A stretch of 64,000 nt of DNA from Haloglycomyces albus DSM 45210 (GCF_000527155.1 NZ_AZUQ01000001.1:248001-312000), one strand, 5' to 3'; counted from the first letter of the stretch, positions 35,631 to 44,697 are shown. A program made the numbers and translations. The notes: generated by a model from the sequence alone, not told the origin.

Positions 35631-36698
35631 ATGAATTACAATCAAGCCGTGTTTACGAAGAAGTTTCAACACTCCCGGCAGGTACCCCAGCTGTGGAAAC
35701 TTCTCCAGCAACTCAACTCGGCACTCGCCCACGGACTCAACGACAGCGCGGCCCGCTTCCTCGGGCGCTCGCTGCAGGCCGACGCTCTCGCCCTCACCGA
35801 CTACACACAACTCCAGGGCCTCTGGGGCGACATTCCCGTCGACGTCGTCGATCGTCTACGCCACCGGTGCTTGAGCGAGCTCTCCCCCGTGACCCACGAA
35901 TCGCATTGCGCCGCCCCCATCGTCCACAATGACGCGCTCCTGGGGTGCGTCATCGCCCGGGGACCGGTCACCACCACCAGCGTGGTGGCCGCCGCCGACC
36001 TGGTCGCCACTCGACTGGACCATCTGGAACTCGCCCGCGCCCGCCACACCATTGCGGCGGCCAACCTCCGCACTCTACGCGCCGAAATCTCCCCGCATTT
36101 CCTCCACAACACCCTGTCGACCATCATCGGCAACATCCCCACCGACCCCGAACGGGCCCGCGACCTCCTCACCTCCTTCAGCGACTATCTGCGCTACTCC
36201 TTCGCCGCCAAGGGAAACCTCGCCACCATCGGCGAGGAGCTGGAAGCGGTGGAAATGTACGTCGAACTACAGCAGGCCCGATTCGGCGAGCGCCTCGACT
36301 TCCAGTTGCAGTTGGAGCCCGATATTCTTCCGGTCCCGATTCCGTTCTTGGTGGTGCAACCGTTGGTGGAGAACGCGATTCGCCATGGCCTGGAATCCGG
36401 TTCGGTTCCGGGCACGGTGGTGGTGCGTGGTCTGGGGCAGGGGCCGGTGTGTTGTGTTGAGGTGGAGGACGACGGCGTCGGGATGGATCCTGTGGCCGCG
36501 GAGCGGATTTTGGCCGACGGTCCCGAAGCGGGCCGGGGTATTGGTTTGGCGAATGTGGATGAGCGTTTGCGGTCGACGTACGGTCCGGAGTTCGGTTTGG
36601 TGGTGGAGACGGCCGTGGGTGAGGGTGTGAAGGCGACGGTGCGTCTGCCTCGTTTTCCGCGTGGTTTTGAGGCTGCGGAGTGGTCGGTCGGTGTCTAG
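35631..36698 (+). CDS. LytS-type sensor histidine kinase without membrane segments
   Basis: The 355-residue protein has a GAF-like N-terminal domain (about 20-135), a His_kinase block EISPHFLHNTLSTI with His156, the N-box QPLVENAIRHG, and G-boxes DDGVGMD and GRGIGLANVDERL. Unlike Bacillus LytS it has no transmembrane sensor, so the signal is probably cytosolic or sensed through a partner. It overlaps the LytTR response regulator by eight bases. Base use switches sharply near 36330, inside the gene, from C-rich to G-rich. Confidence 0.88.
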   Translation: MNYNQAVFTKKFQHSRQVPQLWKLLQQLNSALAHGLNDSAARFLGRSLQADALALTDYTQLQGLWGDIPVDVVDRLRHRCLSELSPVTHESHCAAPIVHNDALLGCVIARGPVTTTSVVAAADLVATRLDHLELARARHTIAAANLRTLRAEISPHFLHNTLSTIIGNIPTDPERARDLLTSFSDYLRYSFAAKGNLATIGEELEAVEMYVELQQARFGERLDFQLQLEPDILPVPIPFLVVQPLVENAIRHGLESGSVPGTVVVRGLGQGPVCCVEVEDDGVGMDPVAAERILADGPEAGRGIGLANVDERLRSTYGPEFGLVVETAVGEGVKATVRLPRFPRGFEAAEWSVGV

Positions 36699-37434
36699 GG
36701 TGGGGCGTTTGCGTTGTCTGGTGGTTGAGGACGAGTCCGCGACGCGGCGGGATTTGTTGGTGCAGTTGAAGAAGGTTGCTCCGTCGTGTGAGGTGTCCGA
36801 GGCGGCGACGGGGGACGCGGCGGTGCGTCTGATCGCTTCGGGCCGGTTTGACGCGGTGTTTTTGGATGTGGCGTTGCCGGGTGTGAGTGGCATGGATTTG
36901 GCGCGGGTGTTGGCGCGTTTGGAGTCTCCTCCCGCGATCGTGTTCGTTACGGCCTATGACTTGTATGCGGTGGACGCGTTTGGTCTGGGTGCGGTGGATT
37001 ATTTGTTGAAACCGTGTCGTCCGGAGCGTTTGGCGCAGGCGGTGGAGCGGATTGTGGCGCGCGGTGCGCAGTCGCGGGCCGCCGACGAGGTGGCCACGAT
37101 CGAGGTGGAGTTGGCGGGTCGGACGGTGTTTTTGCGGCGTGAGGAGGTGCGTTTTGTGCGCGCTCACGGCGATTACGTGCGGCTGTTCATCGAGTCGGGG
37201 TCGCATTTGTTGCGGCAGACGTTGAGCGAGTTGGAGCGAGCCTGGTCGAACGCCGGTTTTCTGCGTACGCACCGGTCGTATCTGGTGAATCTGCATCAGG
37301 TCACCCAGCTGCACGCGTCGACGCAGTCGGGGTTGATGGCCATCACCGACGTGGGGAAGGTTCCGGTGAGTCGCCGTCATGCGCGGACGTTGCGTTCGCG
37401 GCTGATGGAGGTCGTCCAGGAGGGTCAGTCGTGA
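36691..37434 (+). CDS. LytTR-family response regulator
   Basis: GTG 36691 lies inside the kinase gene's end, with GGAG ten bases upstream, giving 247 residues. The receiver domain shows VVEDE (11-15), phosphoacceptor Asp59 (VFLDVALPG), VTAYD and LLKPC. The C-terminal LytTR DNA-binding domain has VFLRREEVRFVRAHGDYV and FLRTHRSYLVNL. By family analogy (BtsSR, PyrSR, LytST) it likely activates transport of a carboxylate such as pyruvate, which fits the symporter genes that follow with overlapping ends. Confidence 0.92.
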   Translation: MSRVGRLRCLVVEDESATRRDLLVQLKKVAPSCEVSEAATGDAAVRLIASGRFDAVFLDVALPGVSGMDLARVLARLESPPAIVFVTAYDLYAVDAFGLGAVDYLLKPCRPERLAQAVERIVARGAQSRAADEVATIEVELAGRTVFLRREEVRFVRAHGDYVRLFIESGSHLLRQTLSELERAWSNAGFLRTHRSYLVNLHQVTQLHASTQSGLMAITDVGKVPVSRRHARTLRSRLMEVVQEGQS

Positions 37435-37760
37435 CGCGTACTCGGGTGATGAGTCCGCAGACGCGGTTGGCGCTGCGGCGTGGGGGTCGGCGTGACAATC
37501 GTGCGCGGATGCCGTTGATTTATCCGGATGTGCCGGATCGTGGGCGGGCGTTGCGTCTGATGCGGGCGCAGCGTCGTTTGGCGTTTCGGGTGGCGGCTTG
37601 TCTCGCGCTGTTGTTGGGTGTGTTGGTGGCGGGGACGTCGGTGGTGCCCGCGCCGTGGAGTTTCGCGTTGTTGCTGGTGGTGCCGTATCCGGTGTTGTTG
37701 CTGTTGAGTGCGCGGGGTGTGGCGTTGGCGGAGGATATCGATCGTCGTGGCGGCTCTTAG
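37431..37760 (+). CDS. Small two-pass membrane protein, partner of SSS symporter
   Basis: GTG 37431 overlaps the regulator stop by four bases. The 109-residue protein has an Arg-rich N-terminus and two transmembrane helices (about 55-72 and 76-96). It takes the place of the DUF485 protein in front of the second symporter, but its sequence is too diverged for me to assign the family. The end overlaps the symporter start by 14 bases. Confidence 0.82.
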   Translation: MTRTRVMSPQTRLALRRGGRRDNRARMPLIYPDVPDRGRALRLMRAQRRLAFRVAACLALLLGVLVAGTSVVPAPWSFALLLVVPYPVLLLLSARGVALAEDIDRRGGS

Positions 37761-39168
37761 TGTTATCGCGGCGGTGGTGGCGGCCAGTTTGTTGCTGGGT
37801 TTGTTCGCCGTCCGCACGTCGACGACGAAGCCGGATTTTTTGATTGCGTCGCGGCGGATCGTTCCGGGATGGAATGCTACGGCCATCGCCGGGGAGTACA
37901 TTTCGGCGGCGTCGGCGTTGGGTCTGGCCGGGATGGTGTGGCAGACGGGGATCGGGGCGATGTGGTACGCGGTGGGTTTTACCGCCGGGTACGTGTTGAT
38001 CGCGCAGTTGACGGCGGGTCCGATGCGGCGTTCGGGGGCGTATACGGTTCCGGATTTCGCGGAGTTTCGGCTGCGTTCGGTGGTGTTGCGGCGGTTCTGT
38101 GGCGTGGTGGGCGCGGTGATCGTGTTGCTGTATCTGGTGCCGCAGTTCAAGGCCGCCGGTGTGGTGTTGCAGGCGGTGTCGGGTTTGCCGTATGCGGTGG
38201 GTGTGGTGGCGTCGGGGTGCGTCGTCGCGGGCACGGTCGTGTGGGGTGGGATTCGTTCGGCCACGTACGTGCAGGCGTTTCATTATCTGGTGAAGTTGGC
38301 GTTCATTGCCGTCCCGGGTGTGTATTTGTGGTGGTCGGCGTCGCCTCGGCCGCGTCCGGATTTGGCGCGGGAGCCGGATTTGTTGATCAGTGTCGCCGGG
38401 ACGGGACCGTCGTTGTGGGCGACGCTGTCGATTCTGGTGGCCACGACGGTGGGTGCGGTGGGTCTGCCGCATGTGATCATGCGGTTTCATACGTCCCCTG
38501 GGGCGCGGACGGCACGCCGCACGGCCGTCGGAGTGATCGTGCTGCTGGGGGTTTTCTATCTGTTCCCGGCGGTGTACGGGTTCCTGTCGCGGCTGTTCGT
38601 GCCTACCGCGTCGGAGCCGGATTTGGCGGTGTTGCGGGTAGCCGAACGGCTGGATCCGTCGGGGATTGTTCTGGCCGTGGTGGCGGCGGGGGCGTTCGCG
38701 GCGTTTCTGTCGACGTCGTCGGGTCTATTGGTGGCTTTGGCCAGTTCGGTGACGCATGACCTGTTCGCCGTGTCGTTGCGGCGGTTGCGGCTGGGCGTGG
38801 TGGCCGGTAGTGCGGTGGCGGTTGTTCTGGCCGTTCCCACCGCGACGGTGGACATCAATATTCTGGTGGGTTGGTCGTTTACTTTGGCGGCGTCGAGTTT
38901 CTGTCCTCTGCTGGTGTTGGGGATTTGGTGGCGCGGCCTGACGGTGTCGGCGGCCGCGTCGGGAATGGCCGTCGGTGGGCTTCTCACCTTGGGTTGTGCG
39001 GCGGCGACGGTGGTGTGGGACGTGCCGGTGACGGTCGCTTATCCGGCGCTGTGGCTGGTTCCGAGCGTGTTCGCCGTGATGCTGGTGCTGTCGCGCTGCA
39101 CGCGACCGCCGGTCAATGCCTGTGAAGCGGTGCTGTTTCTGCATCTACCTCGCGAATTGAGCCGTTGA
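37747..39168 (+). CDS. SSS-family solute symporter, second system
   Basis: GTG 37747 gives 473 residues and about 12-13 transmembrane helices. Family marks are KPDFLIASRRIVPGWNATAIAGEYISAASALG, ATTVGAVGLPHVIMRFHT and AGAFAAFLSTSSGLLVALASSVTHD, all shared with the ActP-like protein at 24655. It is about 85 residues shorter, mostly at the C-terminus and loops. Co-transcription with LytS/LytTR suggests substrate-induced uptake of a monocarboxylate. Confidence 0.88.
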   Translation: MAALSVIAAVVAASLLLGLFAVRTSTTKPDFLIASRRIVPGWNATAIAGEYISAASALGLAGMVWQTGIGAMWYAVGFTAGYVLIAQLTAGPMRRSGAYTVPDFAEFRLRSVVLRRFCGVVGAVIVLLYLVPQFKAAGVVLQAVSGLPYAVGVVASGCVVAGTVVWGGIRSATYVQAFHYLVKLAFIAVPGVYLWWSASPRPRPDLAREPDLLISVAGTGPSLWATLSILVATTVGAVGLPHVIMRFHTSPGARTARRTAVGVIVLLGVFYLFPAVYGFLSRLFVPTASEPDLAVLRVAERLDPSGIVLAVVAAGAFAAFLSTSSGLLVALASSVTHDLFAVSLRRLRLGVVAGSAVAVVLAVPTATVDINILVGWSFTLAASSFCPLLVLGIWWRGLTVSAAASGMAVGGLLTLGCAAATVVWDVPVTVAYPALWLVPSVFAVMLVLSRCTRPPVNACEAVLFLHLPRELSR

Positions 39169-39482
39169 CGACGGCGTCGACCTCTATCGTCTTTCATCGA
39201 TGGGACGTAGAATGGAAATCCGAGGGTTCTGGCAGTGCCCATGCCCTCACCGTCGGCCTGCCGCCCGTCTCCTCTCCCCTTGGACCGAGCTGTGTCACGA
39301 CAGGAGCGCTATGGATGGCGAGGCTAAAGGGACGCCGATGTGGTGAGCGAGCGCGGTGATCGGATCGATTCCGCCGCATGGCGGGGTGGGACGATCATCG
39401 GCTGAAATCGTGTGTTGTTGGCTGTTGTCGCAGCTCGTTTATGCCAGAATCAATCGCAAACAGCACGATGGGCGGAGTTGAC
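39169..39482. other. Intergenic region before the pRiA4b ORF-3-like gene
   Basis: No gene is supported. The stretch returns from the strongly G-rich coding bias upstream to balanced composition. The start of the next gene is set by GGCGGAG at 39471-39477. Confidence 0.5.
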
Positions 39483-40946
39483 ATGCAGCACCAGGATCTA
39501 TTGGGAAATCTCAACGTACGGCAACGAGTGGAAGTCGACGAGACGCTTGAGCTGCTGGACACCGAACTGTTCGAGTTTCTCGCCTCCGAGAGCGAACGGC
39601 TGTATCGCGAGGCCACCGCGCAGAGTGTGGCATCGTCGATCGTCTCGAGCGACGCGTTCGATTCGCCTTACGTCATCGAGCATTTGATGCGGCACTTGGA
39701 GTCGCGTCCGCATCCGGGGACCTTGGCTCTGCTGCGTACCTTGGCCGCCGAGGACCACGCCGGAATCAAGACGGAGGCCGCCCGCAGCGCCGAACGTATG
39801 GCCGAGCAGGACGTCTCGGCTCCCTCGTGGGTGGACACGGTGTCGCAGCACGTGGAGCACGTGGCGACCTATCGCGGTGTCAGCTCCGCCGACGCCGACG
39901 AGGAGTGGATACTGTCGGTGTTTCGCCACGGCGACAACCTGGAGGCGTTCCTCTTGGAGATCGATCGCCTCAACTGCGGTGAGATCGCCGAGGTCGTGCC
40001 GTTCAGCGGTGACCGAGCCGAGGAAATGCGGCGGACCTTCCTGACCGGTGATTTTCTCGAGAACAACCCGCCGTTGGACGTTACCGAGATCGACCGCGAC
40101 GACGCGGCGTTCTACCTCAGTTCGGCTCTGGACACCATGGCGGCGCACTCCGAAGAGGGAGCGTTCGCCGACCCCGGCTCGGAGGACGCGGAGCTGGAGC
40201 TGCACGAGTTGATTTCCCTCATCGGTCTTCTCACCAACCGTCTCGTCAAGACCCGCATGTTGACCATCGTCGAATCGCATGGCGCGCACGTGGACCAACC
40301 ACCGGAGTTCGGTGGAGCACCGCGTCCGTTGCACACCCCCAACTACGGCGACATCACCTTGGAGGACGAGAGCCTCCTGGAAAAGATCTTCCAGGTCAAC
40401 GTGGAACTGGCGGGAACGAAACCGCCGGTGTGGCGGCGTCTCCAGGTACGCGGGGACACGACCTTGGCCGAGCTGCATCGTCTCCTCTTGGCGGCTTTCG
40501 ACTGGAGCGGCGAGCGTAAACACGTCTTCCACTCCATCAGCGGGGAGTTCTGCGATCCTCGCTACCGTTTGGAGTTCGCCCGCGACGAGAACGCCGTGAC
40601 GGTGGCGAACCTGGTGAATCAGACCGGCGACGACTTCACCTACGTCTACGACTTCGCCGACGACTGGGAACACCACATTCGTGTGGAGAAGGTGCACAAG
40701 CCCTCCGGCGACGTCGAGTACCCGTGTTGTTCCGACGGGCACGGAATGAGCCCGCTGGAAGGGTCGGGCGGTGTTCATACCTGGAGAGACGTGGTATCAG
40801 CGTGGAAACACCCGAAGTCACCGGACAACGCCGAGATCGTCGCTCGGCTCCGCGAGGCGCTGGGGGACGAACGAGCCGATGACTTCGACCCGGCGGAGTT
40901 TTCCCTTGAGGAGGTCAATGACCGCATTCGCTCTCAATTCGATTGA
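39483..40946 (+). CDS. Two-domain protein: unknown N-terminal domain plus pRiA4b ORF-3-like domain
   Basis: ATG 39483, five bases after GGCGGAG, gives 487 residues. Residues about 300-487 are a plasmid pRiA4b ORF-3-like domain: VELAGTKPPVWRRLQVRGDTTLAELHRLL, AFDWSGERKHVF, FTYVYDFADDWEHHIRVEK and PCCSDGHGMSPLEGSGG. The N-terminal 300 residues (ELLDTELFEFLASE, VIEHLMRHLESRPHPGTLALLRTLA, EWILSVFRHGDNLEAFLLEIDRLNCGEIAEVVPF) are mirrored by the stand-alone protein at 41946-42827. Function unknown. Confidence 0.85.
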   Translation: MQHQDLLGNLNVRQRVEVDETLELLDTELFEFLASESERLYREATAQSVASSIVSSDAFDSPYVIEHLMRHLESRPHPGTLALLRTLAAEDHAGIKTEAARSAERMAEQDVSAPSWVDTVSQHVEHVATYRGVSSADADEEWILSVFRHGDNLEAFLLEIDRLNCGEIAEVVPFSGDRAEEMRRTFLTGDFLENNPPLDVTEIDRDDAAFYLSSALDTMAAHSEEGAFADPGSEDAELELHELISLIGLLTNRLVKTRMLTIVESHGAHVDQPPEFGGAPRPLHTPNYGDITLEDESLLEKIFQVNVELAGTKPPVWRRLQVRGDTTLAELHRLLLAAFDWSGERKHVFHSISGEFCDPRYRLEFARDENAVTVANLVNQTGDDFTYVYDFADDWEHHIRVEKVHKPSGDVEYPCCSDGHGMSPLEGSGGVHTWRDVVSAWKHPKSPDNAEIVARLREALGDERADDFDPAEFSLEEVNDRIRSQFD

Positions 40947-40971
40947 CGCGGCACCGTCACGTCGAGCGGTC

Positions 40972-41328
40972 TTAGCCCTTTTCGATCGGCGGCGGGTAGG
41001 GGGTCTCGATCATTTCCATGTTGAACCGGGCCAGGTCTTCGGCCTCGTCCTGCCTGCCTTCATTGATGAGGTCGAGGACTTTTCCGAGGCTGATGTGCAG
41101 CGTCTCCAGCCGTTCGGTCTCATTGTCCAATTGATGTCCGGCCAGCCCCGTCGCCCGTTCGATCGTCCGCTGGAGCTGCTCCATGCTGGCCATCTGATAG
41201 GTCTCGCTGGTATTGACCTTCTCTTTCAGCTTGTCGTAATCCCGTCCGATGTCGCGCAGACGCACCATTTGATCACTGATCATATCGCGCACTCGGACGA
41301 CTTCCCTCACAGTCAGCCGTTTACTCAT
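40972..41328 (-). CDS. Small helical coiled-coil protein, family 1
   Basis: The 118-residue protein is helical throughout, with LTVREVVRVRDMI at the start and LETLHISLGKVLDLINEGRQDEAEDL near the end. A related protein, 58297-58632, shares both blocks (LTVERVKRTRDSI and LGKVETLLERGEQEKAEKL). It converges on the pRiA4b-like gene with 25 bases between. No known family recognised. Confidence 0.78.
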   Translation of the reverse strand: MSKRLTVREVVRVRDMISDQMVRLRDIGRDYDKLKEKVNTSETYQMASMEQLQRTIERATGLAGHQLDNETERLETLHISLGKVLDLINEGRQDEAEDLARFNMEMIETPYPPPIEKG

Positions 41329-41451
41329 ATACGTATCTTACTTTCCTACCGCCACTTGACAACTCCCGTACGTCATCGGGTTCGTTCCGGGTTCACCTCA
41401 CCGTCATCGCGCAACTCGCGCTTGGACACCTATTCCGGTTACACTGGTCGA

Positions 41452-41883
41452 GTGCCTGATAACAGAACCGTCGTCGTAGCAGCCGCCATTGTCGACCGCG
41501 GCCGGGTCTTGGCGGCCCAACGCAGTGAACCTCCGGCCCTCCGTGGAGGCTGGGAATTTCCCGGAGGAAAGGTCGAAGTGGGCGAGACCGAACTCGACGC
41601 CCTGGTGCGCGAATGCGAGGAAGAACTGGGTGTCGGCGTCGTCGTCGGCGACCGGATCGGCCCCGATCTCCTCTCCGACGACGGACGATTCACCGTGCGT
41701 GTCTTCGAATGCACCCTGCACGACGGCGACAAGCCCACCCCCTTGGAACATCTGCAGTTGCGCTGGCTCGACGCCGATTCGGTCGACGACGTCGACTGGC
41801 TTCCCGCCAACGCGCAGGCGGTCAAACTGCTTCCCGACGTGCTGAAGCACCACGCCGTCGCCCCAACACATCCAGGGGCGTAA
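41452..41883 (+). CDS. mutT: NUDIX hydrolase, MutT/8-oxo-dGTPase type
   Basis: GTG 41452 gives 143 residues with the full Nudix box starting GGKVEVGETELDALV and continuing RECEEELGV. The N-terminal VVVAAAIVDRGRVLAAQR is typical of MutT/NUDT15-like (deoxy)nucleoside triphosphate diphosphohydrolases that cleanse oxidised nucleotides. The gene stands between the two paralogous unknown-domain genes and probably has no link to them beyond location. Confidence 0.9.
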   Translation: MPDNRTVVVAAAIVDRGRVLAAQRSEPPALRGGWEFPGGKVEVGETELDALVRECEEELGVGVVVGDRIGPDLLSDDGRFTVRVFECTLHDGDKPTPLEHLQLRWLDADSVDDVDWLPANAQAVKLLPDVLKHHAVAPTHPGA

Positions 41884-41945
41884 TCACAGTCAACACGCTC
41901 GCCGTCCCCGCTTTATCGACCCGACGGCCGTGAGACGATGGTCGC

Positions 41946-42827
41946 GTGGCTTTTAAGAAACGTCTCCCGCGCCAGAGTTCACGACAGACCCAGGCCGAGA
42001 ACCTCGACCCCATCGAGATGGAGGAGTTCGAGGAAATCCTCGAAGGCTTGAACACCGAGTTCTTCGACGCCGTCGCCGACGAGCCCTCTCCCCTCCTCGC
42101 CGAATCCCTCCTGTTGACCGAGATGATGCCGGTGGAGAACCTGGACGTCGTTCGGAACGAGTCGGTCGCGCAACGTCTGGTCGGCCACCTTGAAAACCAC
42201 GGGCACGCCGCTTCACTGTTGGCGTTGCTGATCCTCGAACAGTCCGAGAACCGCAACCTGCGCTACGCGGCCAAAAAAGCCGTCAAGAACCTCCGTAAAA
42301 GCGGCGTCGAGTACCCCGCATGGGGCACAGAGCTCACCCAGAAAATCGAGCCGGTGCAGACCATCTACGCCCACACCGACGACTCCGGGTTGACCTGGCT
42401 TTTCACTATCTTTCAACGCGGCAAGGTACGTCACGGTTTCTTCCTCGCACTCGATGAGGACTTCTGCGGTGAAATCCTCGACATCGTCCCGATCGAAAAC
42501 GACAACGTCGACGAAGTCGCCGAACAAATGCGAGCGGGGACCTTCCTGGAAGGCGAGGAGATTCCCGTGTCGGTTGAAGACCTGACACGCGGACGCGCCG
42601 GTTTCTACCTCACCAGCGCGGTGGAGACCAGCATGGAACACCGTCAAGTCGAACTCGACGTTCCATACAACTCGGTCGAGGAGGAAGTGCAGGCGACCGT
42701 CCAGTCGAGCTTCATCGGGATGCTGGCCTACCGCCTCTCCCAGGTGGAACTCCTGTCAATGGAAGCAGGCCACGGAAACCACGTTCTCACCGAACGTCCC
42801 CCGGAATGCCCGTTCTACGAGGGGTAA
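41946..42827 (+). CDS. Stand-alone copy of the unknown domain from the pRiA4b-like protein
   Basis: GTG 41946 gives 293 residues. It aligns by eye with the first 300 residues of the 39483 protein: LNTEFFDAVADE to LDTELFEFLASE, SVAQRLVGHLENHGHAASLLALL to VIEHLMRHLESRPHPGTLALL, LTWLFTIFQRGKVRHGFFLALDEDFCGEILDIVPI to its counterpart, and RAGFYLTSAVETSMEH to DAAFYLSSALDTMAAH. It lacks the pRiA4b ORF-3-like part, ending CPFYEG. A duplication followed by loss or gain of a domain is the likely history. Function unknown. Confidence 0.8.
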   Translation: MAFKKRLPRQSSRQTQAENLDPIEMEEFEEILEGLNTEFFDAVADEPSPLLAESLLLTEMMPVENLDVVRNESVAQRLVGHLENHGHAASLLALLILEQSENRNLRYAAKKAVKNLRKSGVEYPAWGTELTQKIEPVQTIYAHTDDSGLTWLFTIFQRGKVRHGFFLALDEDFCGEILDIVPIENDNVDEVAEQMRAGTFLEGEEIPVSVEDLTRGRAGFYLTSAVETSMEHRQVELDVPYNSVEEEVQATVQSSFIGMLAYRLSQVELLSMEAGHGNHVLTERPPECPFYEG

Positions 42828-42862
42828 CGGCAGGACCTTCCACGGGGGGTTGTGACAGGGGT

Positions 42863-43681
42863 TTAGGACTCCACGTCCCAGCGATCACCCAGCGCGGCTT
42901 CGGCCTGCACGTGGGCATTGGCACACAGATCGAAAACCAGCGTGCCGGCGAACTGGATGCCTTCACCGTCCTCGGCGGCGATCCGCTCTTCCAACGTTCG
43001 GACGGCCAAATGCGCCGTCGAGTACGTCGCCATCAAGCTGTCATTGAGTCGACGCAGTTCAAGCGCACCTTGCTGCGTCGACGCCCAACCCTTCGGGCGA
43101 TTCAAATGCGGGAAACGAGCGAACACGGCGTCGGCGTTCTCGTCTCGGGCGGACGCATCATTCGCGATGCGATGGGCGAATTCCAGATGCGATTCGATTT
43201 TCTGCCGATATTTGGCCGCCCACGCCGAATTGAACTGCAATTTGGTTTTCGGAGACGGTTCGCCACGGTCATCGGTTTCCTCGGACTTCAAACGCAACGC
43301 CGATTCGGCATGACGCACTTTCTTGATTCCATTGGCAACGATGACGGTCGCATAATCGACTTCACCGGCATCCATCACCAAAGCGGCGCGTTCGAAACAA
43401 CTCGACAGATCATTGAGACATTGAATGAGGTTCTGTACCTGGGCCTCCACCTCGAACGAGGCATTCCGGACGCTCTTCAACTTGTGGTCGAAATTCCAGA
43501 ACAATTCCGGCGCGAGCTCCTGCAACGACCGCAAATCCGTCGCCTTCCGATCCGCCTGGTCACGAACCATGGAAAGACTTTTCTCAGCGGAAATACGGTA
43601 CCGCGTGTATTCGAGTTTGAGCTGCTGCAAACGCTCAAACGTCAACATTTCACGCGGGCGACGCTCATTCCCATCACCCAT
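42863..43681 (-). CDS. Helical protein, family 2 (tandem paralogue a)
   Basis: The 272-residue protein is helical and charged, opening LTFERLQQLKLEYTRYR and ELAPELFWNF, and ending FDLCANAHVQAEAALGDRWDVES. The next gene upstream on the same strand (43867-44697) shows the same landmarks in the same order, so the pair is a tandem duplication. No membrane segment, signal peptide or known domain is visible. Confidence 0.78.
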   Translation of the reverse strand: MGDGNERRPREMLTFERLQQLKLEYTRYRISAEKSLSMVRDQADRKATDLRSLQELAPELFWNFDHKLKSVRNASFEVEAQVQNLIQCLNDLSSCFERAALVMDAGEVDYATVIVANGIKKVRHAESALRLKSEETDDRGEPSPKTKLQFNSAWAAKYRQKIESHLEFAHRIANDASARDENADAVFARFPHLNRPKGWASTQQGALELRRLNDSLMATYSTAHLAVRTLEERIAAEDGEGIQFAGTLVFDLCANAHVQAEAALGDRWDVES

Positions 43682-43866
43682 TCAAGTACAACCTCACCAC
43701 ACGATCGACCACAAGTACACAGGTATTCAATTCTCTGGTGACATTCTCAAGGGCCTCAAGGAACATCAAACCGCACGACACCATCGTATGGCATCGCCAA
43801 GTCACCGTGACACGCTGCCTACCGCGTTAACCAGCATCGACATCCAAAGCGACACACGGTTGTTTC

Positions 43867-44697
43867 TCAATGATCAATATCCCAACGGTCATCGAGCGCC
43901 GCCTCGGCTCGACGGTTGGCGAAAGTACACATGTCGGGAATCATTACGGCCGTCACAAACGCCTTCTTGCGGTCACCCTCGTCCAAATGCCGTTCCACGG
44001 CGTCGAGGGCCGTCAGCGCGGTGTCGTAAATGTCGACCAAGACGCGATTGCGACGCTCCAACTCCATCAAACGCTGCGGGAACCTCTCGTTCCAATCCTC
44101 CGGGAGCTTGGCGTCGGTCCAGTTCGCCGGGTGCGCCTGAGCGCAGCGCTCGCGGTATTCGGCGTCATAGACGAGGCGTGTGGCGTCGTTGCGGCGACGC
44201 GTCGCCAGTTTGCGCCAACGGTTGACCCAGTCGCGGTCGAACTTCTCCTCGGCTCGCTTCGAGACCTCGAAACCCTCTTGCGGCGGCTTACGTGGGGAAT
44301 GGATCTGACTGTCGTCTTTGCGGACCTGCCCCATCCGGCGAGCGACGACCCGCGTGGCCAGCTCGACATCGCCGCCGTTGAACTGCTTTTCGGCGAAGTC
44401 GAAGCCGTCGAACAGGCGAGAGATGGTGAAACGGAACCGGGTTCGACGCATCCGGACCTTATGGGCGTCGTCCTCGGCTCTTGTCACCACGAATTGGTTG
44501 TAGTGGAACAGTTCGGGAGCCATTTGGTACATCTGCTTGATGTCCTTCGCTCGCCGCCGAAGACGCTGTTCCATCAATTCCAGGCGACTTTCCATCGCAT
44601 TGCGATAGCGCGTGTAGTGATGGCGAAGTTGCCGCAAGCGTTCCAAGGTCAGCAAGTCACCCGCCGACCGCTCCTCACCGTCGTGCATAGAAAACAA
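43867..44697 (-). CDS. Helical protein, family 2 (tandem paralogue b)
   Basis: The 276-residue protein parallels the neighbouring 42863 product: LTLERLRQLRHHYTRYR, YQMAPELFHYNQ, FDRDWVNRWRKLATRRR, and the end PDMCTFANRRAEAALDDRWDIDH. It is more basic. About 185 bases separate the two genes. The role is unknown; a structural or adaptor role would fit a purely helical protein, as inference. Confidence 0.78.
   Translation of the reverse strand: MFSMHDGEERSAGDLLTLERLRQLRHHYTRYRNAMESRLELMEQRLRRRAKDIKQMYQMAPELFHYNQFVVTRAEDDAHKVRMRRTRFRFTISRLFDGFDFAEKQFNGGDVELATRVVARRMGQVRKDDSQIHSPRKPPQEGFEVSKRAEEKFDRDWVNRWRKLATRRRNDATRLVYDAEYRERCAQAHPANWTDAKLPEDWNERFPQRLMELERRNRVLVDIYDTALTALDAVERHLDEGDRKKAFVTAVMIPDMCTFANRRAEAALDDRWDIDH

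Noticed and set aside
36178-38490. 770-residue minus-strand open frame
   Set aside because: It is antisense to the LytS/LytTR/symporter genes and exists because the G-rich coding strand lacks stop codons in that frame; the product is an Arg/His/Pro-rich string with no domain.
39498-40778. 426-residue minus-strand frame opposite the pRiA4b-like gene
   Set aside because: The plus strand encodes a recognisable domain and a paralogue; the antisense product shows only shadow patterns.
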